DNA of 38,102 nucleotides, taken from assembly GCA_002345425.1 (NCBI GenBank), contig DDWA01000003.1, forward strand, positions 12,861 through 50,962. The letters are read 5' to 3'. Under the pieces are notes generated by a model that did not search any database, had not been told where the DNA came from, and worked only from the letters and a program-made list of their open reading frames with translations. Both the position numbers and the translations under genes were made by a program. Of the stretch, positions 33,775 to 38,102 are shown piece after piece (within the stretch, counting starts at the first letter, position 1; every line of letters starts with the position of its first letter). Source of the DNA: Caryophanales bacterium UBA2298. Lineage in GTDB: Bacteria; Bacillota_I; Bacilli_A; Izemoplasmatales; Hujiaoplasmataceae.

Positions 33775-35376
33775 GTGAGAAAACAATATTTTTACAATGT
33801 TTGGAAGATGACTAAGTTCATTTTTAAACGCGATAAAATAAGATTGTTAATTTGGGTCTTAACTTTAGTTCTTTTCGATATGATGGTTTTACCAAGCATG
33901 AACACAATGTATCCAGATCAAGCTGCTAGAGATTCCTTTAGATTAGTATTGGAAAATCCAGCTATGATTGCAATGTTCGGCAAAGGATATGGACTTGAAA
34001 ATTATACCTTTGGCGCATTTTATGCACACATGATGTATTTATGGTTGGGTTTGTTCAATGGTGTTATGGCTATTATGATAGTTCCTAAATACTTGCGAGG
34101 TGATGAGGAAGAAGGTCGCTATGAAATGATTAGATCTTTACCTGTTGGCCGTAATTCAAATCTACTCGCGTCCATGATCGTAATTATCATTACTTTTACA
34201 TCCTTCATAATTTTTAAATTTTTGTCATTAATTGTTTTGGGAATTGAAACGATTGATTTTGCAGGAACATTGAACTATTCAATTGGTTTAGGTCTAATTG
34301 GAATTTTGTTTGCAATGATTGTTGCGGCAATCTCGCAAATGTATCAAAGCAACCGAACGGTGATGGGGGTTAGCTTCTTTGTTTTTCTAGGGCTTTACAT
34401 CATGTTTTCTATTGGCATCCTTTCTTCGAAAGTCTTGTTATGGTTATCGCCGTTTCAATGGTTATTACATTCCCAACCTTTTGTTAACAATATTTATTGG
34501 CCATTAATGATTATCATTTTAGTATCGATAGTCCTTGCAATTTTAGCTCTCTATTTAAGTAGTAAAAGAGACCTCGATGCAGGATTATTCAAACAAAAAA
34601 CAAAAGCGCATAAAACAAAAGAATATATAAAAAGACCTTTTGGTTTTGCTCTTAGACTTAATAAAACAATGATTATAGGTTGGTTGGTGGCTTGCTTAAT
34701 TCTTGGTGCCTCATATGGATCTATTTTCGGCGATTTAGAATCTTTCCTTGCAGGAAATGAAATGCTGGCTAATATTTTACCGCCTGATTCGGAATATCCA
34801 GCAGCGGTAATATTCATGGGAGTTATTGTGATGGTAATGGGAATTTCTTCGACGATTCCAGCAGTGTTGGTAATGAATAAAGTTGCTACTGAAGAAAAAA
34901 AAGGTAGAATGGAAATTATATTCTCTCATCCAGTTAGTAAAAAAGAAATTGCTTGTAGTTACTTTAAAATCGCTTTAATAACGGGAATTTTAGCTATGTT
35001 CGTATCAGCTCTTGGACTTTATCTAGCTTCTTCTACCGTTATGGATGATAACATTGCTTTTAGCATTATGTTAAAAGCTATTATGGTTTATATTCCTTCA
35101 CTGATTTTGTTGTTAGGCTTATCACTCTTATTGACAGGCTTAATCCCAACTAAAATTTGGATTGTTTGGCTTTATATCGGTCTTGGTTTCTTTGTTGTTT
35201 ATATTGGTCAGATATTGGGATTAAGTGAAACCATTACAAAATTAACACCATTTGGATATGCTCCACAAATTCCAGTTGACGAAATGAACTGGATTACGCA
35301 AATCATAATCACTTTTGTTGGTCTTGTTCTAGGTTATCTTGGTCTTATCAAATATCAAAAACGCAATAGCTTGTAA
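33775..35376 (+). CDS. ABC-2 type exporter permease (duplicated, tetronasin-exporter-like)
   Basis: 533 residues with about twelve hydrophobic segments in two repeats of six. Each repeat has the short cytosolic motif before its second segment: KYLRGDEEEGRYEMIRSLPVGR and KVATEEKKGRMEIIFSHPVSK by position at about 104-125 and 370-390, the E-x-G-R-x-E-x-x-x-S-x-P-V pattern of antibiotic exporters related to tetronasin-type permeases. Start is GTG at 33775, with AGGTGAG just upstream. Together with the ATPase it should pump a lipophilic compound out of the membrane; substrate unknown. Confidence 0.88.
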   Translation: MRKQYFYNVWKMTKFIFKRDKIRLLIWVLTLVLFDMMVLPSMNTMYPDQAARDSFRLVLENPAMIAMFGKGYGLENYTFGAFYAHMMYLWLGLFNGVMAIMIVPKYLRGDEEEGRYEMIRSLPVGRNSNLLASMIVIIITFTSFIIFKFLSLIVLGIETIDFAGTLNYSIGLGLIGILFAMIVAAISQMYQSNRTVMGVSFFVFLGLYIMFSIGILSSKVLLWLSPFQWLLHSQPFVNNIYWPLMIIILVSIVLAILALYLSSKRDLDAGLFKQKTKAHKTKEYIKRPFGFALRLNKTMIIGWLVACLILGASYGSIFGDLESFLAGNEMLANILPPDSEYPAAVIFMGVIVMVMGISSTIPAVLVMNKVATEEKKGRMEIIFSHPVSKKEIACSYFKIALITGILAMFVSALGLYLASSTVMDDNIAFSIMLKAIMVYIPSLILLLGLSLLLTGLIPTKIWIVWLYIGLGFFVVYIGQILGLSETITKLTPFGYAPQIPVDEMNWITQIIITFVGLVLGYLGLIKYQKRNSL

Positions 35377-35377
35377 A

Positions 35378-35407
35378 TTGACAGAAAAAATCATAAAAAT
35401 ATATTTT
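35378..35407 (+). promoter_or_regulatory. Possible separate promoter for the PH-like gene
   Basis: TTGACA (35378-35383) and TATTTT (35402-35407), 18-base spacing, 45 bases before the start codon. The gene may therefore be expressed apart from the TetR operon. Confidence 0.4.
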
Positions 35408-35451
35408 ATCTATTTGAATATTTAAATTACAGAAAAAGAAGGAGTTGTAAC

Positions 35452-35868
35452 ATGAGTAAGCAAACTCGAACAATCATATCTTTTGTTTTTACCATCATCG
35501 TTTTGATTGCCGTCGGTGTCATAATCCTAACTCCACTAAAAGGACCGAACATTACAGTAAATACTGAGACAAGCCAATTGGAAATTGGCGGCTTGTTATA
35601 TTCCAAAACAATTGATATCAACATCGGTGTCCAAATAGAAATGGTTAGTCCAAAAGAGATTCTACTTAGAACAAACGGCTCTTCTATCGGAAATGTTCGA
35701 TCTGGTTATTTCACCATAGAAGAAAATCAAGCCGTATACCTTAATTTAGGAGATTATAAACTGAATTGGATTGAAATCATTGATAGAGACAAGTATTATT
35801 ATATTAATTTGAAAACTGAAACAGAAACAACTGAGATATATAATGATTTGTTAGAATTAAATCCTTAA
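35452..35868 (+). CDS. Membrane-anchored protein with a bacterial PH-like domain
   Basis: 138 residues. One N-terminal transmembrane helix (about 9-28, after Lys/Arg) and an outer domain resembling bPH_5 (PF10882): ITVNTETSQLEIGGLLYSKTI, the block ILLRTNGSSIGNVRSGYF, VYLNLGDYKLN and YYINLKTETETTEIYNDLL. Function unknown in this family. AGGAG lies before the ATG. It follows the exporter permease by 75 bases and is ended by a terminator; it may be co-transcribed or use its own promoter. Confidence 0.72.
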   Translation: MSKQTRTIISFVFTIIVLIAVGVIILTPLKGPNITVNTETSQLEIGGLLYSKTIDINIGVQIEMVSPKEILLRTNGSSIGNVRSGYFTIEENQAVYLNLGDYKLNWIEIIDRDKYYYINLKTETETTEIYNDLLELNP

Positions 35869-35912
35869 TTTACCAATTTCTTATTGTATTCACTAAGAAT
35901 CACACATCTATA

Positions 35913-35947
35913 AAAGAAGAGAGAATACCGTGCATTCTCCCTTCTTT
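35913..35947 (+). terminator. Terminator after the PH-like gene
   Basis: A 14-base stem with one mismatch (35913-35926 with 35934-35947), 7-base loop, ending TTCTTTATTATTT, 45 bases after the stop. Confidence 0.7.
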
Positions 35948-35999
35948 ATTATTTAATTCGCTTTTTAAACTGGTAATATGAAAACAATTCTTTAAAAAT

Positions 36000-36045
36000 A
36001 AGTAAAAGTAGGTCAGTCGAACTGATGGTTAATTACCTTTTACTT
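36000..36045 (-). terminator. Terminator of the MoaD-ThiF operon
   Basis: Outer arms AAGTAAAAG (36000-36008) and CTTTTACTT (36037-36045), with an inner TCAGT/ACTGA stem. On the minus strand it is followed by ATTTTTAAAG. Confidence 0.6.
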
Positions 36046-36091
36046 GTCAATCTATAAAGCTTAAATTTATTTCTACTAAAAGAAACCGAAC

Positions 36092-36337
36092 TTATCCGCC
36101 ACCAACAAAATGCGTAATTATGATATCCTCACCATCTTCAATGAGTGAATCAAAACCATAATAATTAATTGGCTTTCCTTTATAAAATACAACACAATAT
36201 CTAAAACTAGATTTTTTAATATTCGGATATTTATTTATTATTTGGTTAATAATGTCGTTGATACTACCAGGCTCAACAAATTCTTCTGTAATATTATAAT
36301 TGCTTCTTAACAGGCTATAGAAAGTTACTTTAACCAT
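36092..36337 (-). CDS. MoaD/ThiS-family sulfur-carrier protein
   Basis: 81 residues of beta-grasp (ubiquitin-like) fold ending in Gly-Gly-Gly, the C terminus that is adenylated and converted to a thiocarboxylate. The late strand block GEDIIITHFVGGG is typical of MoaD (D...I...P.V.GG). The start ATG overlaps the end of the ThiF gene by 8 bases, so the pair is translationally coupled. It could supply sulfur for molybdopterin, thiazole or another cofactor; no other gene of those pathways is in the window. Confidence 0.82.
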   Translation of the reverse strand: MVKVTFYSLLRSNYNITEEFVEPGSINDIINQIINKYPNIKKSSFRYCVVFYKGKPINYYGFDSLIEDGEDIIITHFVGGG

Positions 36338-37013
36338 GTTTGTTATCTCCCAATTTTATAAGAACATTCTCTAATAAATCTATGAAAAGAATATTATCAA
36401 GCACTATTTTTGAACTGTTTTTGATCATTTTTATAAACTCACTTACCATATAAGAAGCTACAACATTAGCTACAAATGGTGGGTTTAACATATCATCTTC
36501 AAGTCCTTTATCTTCGTTTCTATACAAATCTTCAATCAAGGTACATTTTGGGCTAATCCATCCCACTTGTCCATACCATCCACCACATGAACCATGGAGT
36601 AAAGGTATCTCTAATTGATTTGATAATTTTGACAGATAGATTTTTGCTTCTATATTATCAACACAATCAATCATATAGTCTCCTAAAAGATTAGAGACAT
36701 CTTGAATTCTTTTTTTAACAATCTTTATAGATACGTTAGGATTTATTTTTTTTAGTTCTTTTGAAATAACATCTACTTTATATTTTCCAATGTTATTCAT
36801 GTTAGAAAATAGTTGTCGATTCAAATTAGACTCACTAAAACGATCGAAATCTACTAATGTCATTCGTTGAACACCTAATCTAACTAGTTGATTAACAACA
36901 TTTCCACCTAGACCACCCAAACCAATAATGATGATTTCTATCTCTTGAAGTTTCAATAAATCTTGGGTATTTAAGACCCCCATATTCATTTTATATCGTA
37001 TAGGAACTTTCAC
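36330..37013 (-). CDS. ThiF/MoeB/HesA-family adenylyltransferase (E1-like)
   Basis: 227 residues. Activates the Gly-Gly end of the partner protein with ATP. GLGGLGGNVVNQLVRLG (about 33-49) is the nucleotide loop, VDFDRFSESNLNRQLF carries the Asp, Asn and Arg used in adenylation, and DCVDN is the later acidic motif. The paired CxxC zinc motifs of MoeB and ThiF are not seen; Cys residues present are in SCGGWYGQ and SPKCTL. Shorter than MoeB, close to HesA-type proteins. Start is GTG at 37013, 6 bases after AAGGTGA. Which cofactor it serves is unknown. Confidence 0.85.
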   Translation of the reverse strand: MKVPIRYKMNMGVLNTQDLLKLQEIEIIIIGLGGLGGNVVNQLVRLGVQRMTLVDFDRFSESNLNRQLFSNMNNIGKYKVDVISKELKKINPNVSIKIVKKRIQDVSNLLGDYMIDCVDNIEAKIYLSKLSNQLEIPLLHGSCGGWYGQVGWISPKCTLIEDLYRNEDKGLEDDMLNPPFVANVVASYMVSEFIKMIKNSSKIVLDNILFIDLLENVLIKLGDNKHG

Positions 37014-37370
37014 ATTAATTCACCTTAATCCTTCATTTCAATCAAATTAATAATTTAATTGACCCTATATTGACATTATATCACGAATGATTTTAAACAT
37101 TAGAAAAGATTATGATTAAACTAAAACCTTTAAATGGGCTTTGTTACGCAGTTCATATTAAACGTACAATTATTAATGATTCGGCTCGTTATACCATTTA
37201 TATTTGAACCATGTTATAAATTGTTTTTACTCTAAAAGAATTTATTTTTCTCTAACTATATATGTCTATATCTTTTCTGTCCTATTTATCGTCACCTTTC
37301 CATGCGAAAAGAAATGTCGATGAATGACAGAGACACCCCAAAAAAAATTTTCACGAAATCAAATAAAAAA
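37014..37370. other. Intergenic region between ThiF and the CatE-like gene
   Basis: No convincing gene. A plus-strand 31-codon frame (37112-37207) lacks a good ribosome site and looks like chance. The stretch holds the promoter side of the ThiF gene on its left and reaches the CatE-like terminator on its right; it is AT-rich with short homopolymers. Confidence 0.4.
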
Positions 37371-37389
37371 TGCATGCAAATCGCATGCA
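37371..37389 (-). terminator. Terminator of the CatE-like gene
   Basis: TGCATGC (37371-37377) and GCATGCA (37383-37389), 5-base loop. On the minus strand it is followed by TTTTTTATTTG, 48 bases after the stop. Confidence 0.8.
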
Positions 37390-37436
37390 CTTTTCCAATT
37401 ATTTAAATACAAGAAAAAATCGATTTAAACAAGTGA

Positions 37437-38102
37437 CTATTGCGGCAATGAATAGTAAGTTAATACTACTTTCATATTCATCGGATCATAAATTATCATT
37501 TGTTCTTGGCTGTTCAAGACGGCTACTTGGTTTGAATTCAGTTCTTTAATCACGCTATACATTTCTTGTTTCGACGGATATTGGATGGTGAATTCTTCAA
37601 TATCAACATCGTCTGTTTGATGTTCAATCATCTTGTTTTTATTCCACTGATTAAAACCCAAATGATGGTGGTATTGATGGAAAGACATAAAAACTGCGTG
37701 TCCCATATTCAATGTGATATCAAGTCCTAACAATTTGTAGAACTCACCCATCTTTTGTGCATCTTTTGTTTTTAGATGCAAATGCCCAATGGTTACATCC
37801 ATTTCTAAAGTTTTCGGTGTTTTAATTCCTTCAACTAGTTTTTCTATATTAAGAGGTAAAGTATCCATCTTGATTGCATTGTTTACATAATTCCAGTAAG
37901 AATCAGCTACATCGGCATAGACTTCTATTCCATTACCGTCAGGGTCACTAAGATAAAACGCTTGACTGACAAGATGATTGCTAGCTCCATCTATCATTAG
38001 ATTTTGCTTTTGTTGATACAAGAACCATTTTGCTAATTCTTCCATTGATTCTAGCAAAAAGGCTACATGATACAATCCTTCAGTAAAGAGATTTTTCTTA
38101 TC
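37437..38102 (-). CDS. Glyoxalase/VOC-superfamily dioxygenase, CatE-like (5' end missing)
   Basis: The gene runs off the right edge: codons continue to the last base (DKKNLFTEGLYHVAFLLES), so the true start lies outside. 221 codons are visible. Vicinal-oxygen-chelate fold: LSDPDGNGIEVYADVADSYW, TIGHLHLKTKDAQKMGEFYKLLGLD by position and HHHLGFNQWN match catechol-2,3-dioxygenase-like Bacillus CatE proteins with two tandem modules. Metal ligands are expected to be the His of IGHLHL, a His of HHHLGF and a C-terminal acidic residue; the usual final Glu appears replaced in IIYDPMNMKVVLTYY. Activity is uncertain. A terminator follows. Confidence 0.84.
   Translation of the reverse strand, partial: DKKNLFTEGLYHVAFLLESMEELAKWFLYQQKQNLMIDGASNHLVSQAFYLSDPDGNGIEVYADVADSYWNYVNNAIKMDTLPLNIEKLVEGIKTPKTLEMDVTIGHLHLKTKDAQKMGEFYKLLGLDITLNMGHAVFMSFHQYHHHLGFNQWNKNKMIEHQTDDVDIEEFTIQYPSKQEMYSVIKELNSNQVAVLNSQEQMIIYDPMNMKVVLTYYSLPQ

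Noticed and set aside
37112..37207. Plus-strand 31-codon reading frame
   Set aside because: No good ribosome site or recognisable pattern; AT-rich chance frame.

Overview
This is a strongly AT-rich bacterial window using the standard genetic code: Trp is TGG, and TGA ends genes such as the TetR gene at 32237-32884. Good Shine-Dalgarno sites, rho-independent hairpins, a CcpA-type site, a YesM/YesN sensor pair, ChvE-type sugar uptake and a BspA-like surface lipoprotein fit a low-GC Firmicute or Tenericute. An Acholeplasma- or Izemoplasma-like lineage is my guess; no rRNA or taxonomic marker is present to prove it. Most genes between 4.9 and 29.2 kb lie on the minus strand.

Layout. 0-2.4 kb: the last codons of an unknown gene, then typA (bipA). 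2.4-5.0 kb: a decayed minus-strand surface lipoprotein gene (Listeria-Bacteroides repeats plus BspA-type leucine-rich repeats), broken by nonsense codons, frameshifts and an IS21-family remnant. 5.1-10.7 kb: a probable minus-strand operon of a broken small membrane protein, a broken tocopherol-cyclase-family protein, a SOUL heme-binding protein, an NAD-dependent epimerase-like protein and a secreted family 81 beta-1,3-glucanase lipoprotein. 10.9-19.4 kb: a complete sugar sensing and uptake locus: response regulator, sensor kinase, sensory sugar-binding lipoprotein, then a cre-controlled ABC importer (binding protein, double ATPase, permease). 19.5-23.1 kb: small genes (YczE/YitT-type membrane protein, SAM-binding-like protein, one unknown, a PNPOx/NimA-like flavoprotein and a LURP-one protein). 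23.1-24.6 kb: an RhlE-type DEAD-box helicase whose start codon lies at the base of a perfect 12-bp hairpin. 24.7-29.2 kb: an operon of LuxE-like acyl-protein synthetase, LuxC-like acyl-CoA reductase, DUF2200, an AAA ATPase and a GNAT acetyltransferase. 29.4-30.8 kb: a deoxynucleoside kinase and a polytopic membrane protein. 30.9-32.2 kb: a decay zone with an intact Phd/YefM antitoxin, its broken RelE/ParE toxin and a stub of a peptide-exporter ABC gene. 32.2-35.9 kb: a TetR-controlled ABC-2 exporter and a membrane-anchored PH-like protein. 36.0-38.1 kb: an overlapping MoaD/ThiS-ThiF pair and the end of a CatE-like glyoxalase-fold gene.

How it fits together. The glucanase could release beta-1,3-gluco-oligosaccharides outside the cell, and the neighbouring importer and its sensory module take up and sense monosaccharides, so the 5-19 kb block may be a polysaccharide-use region; the link is inference from proximity. 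The most noteworthy items are the luxEC pair without luciferase genes, the binding protein placed one base after a sensor kinase, the hairpin over the helicase start, four unrelated perfect palindromes within 100 bp upstream of the LURP-one gene, and the excess of TAG (rather than TGA) at tryptophan positions in the broken genes.
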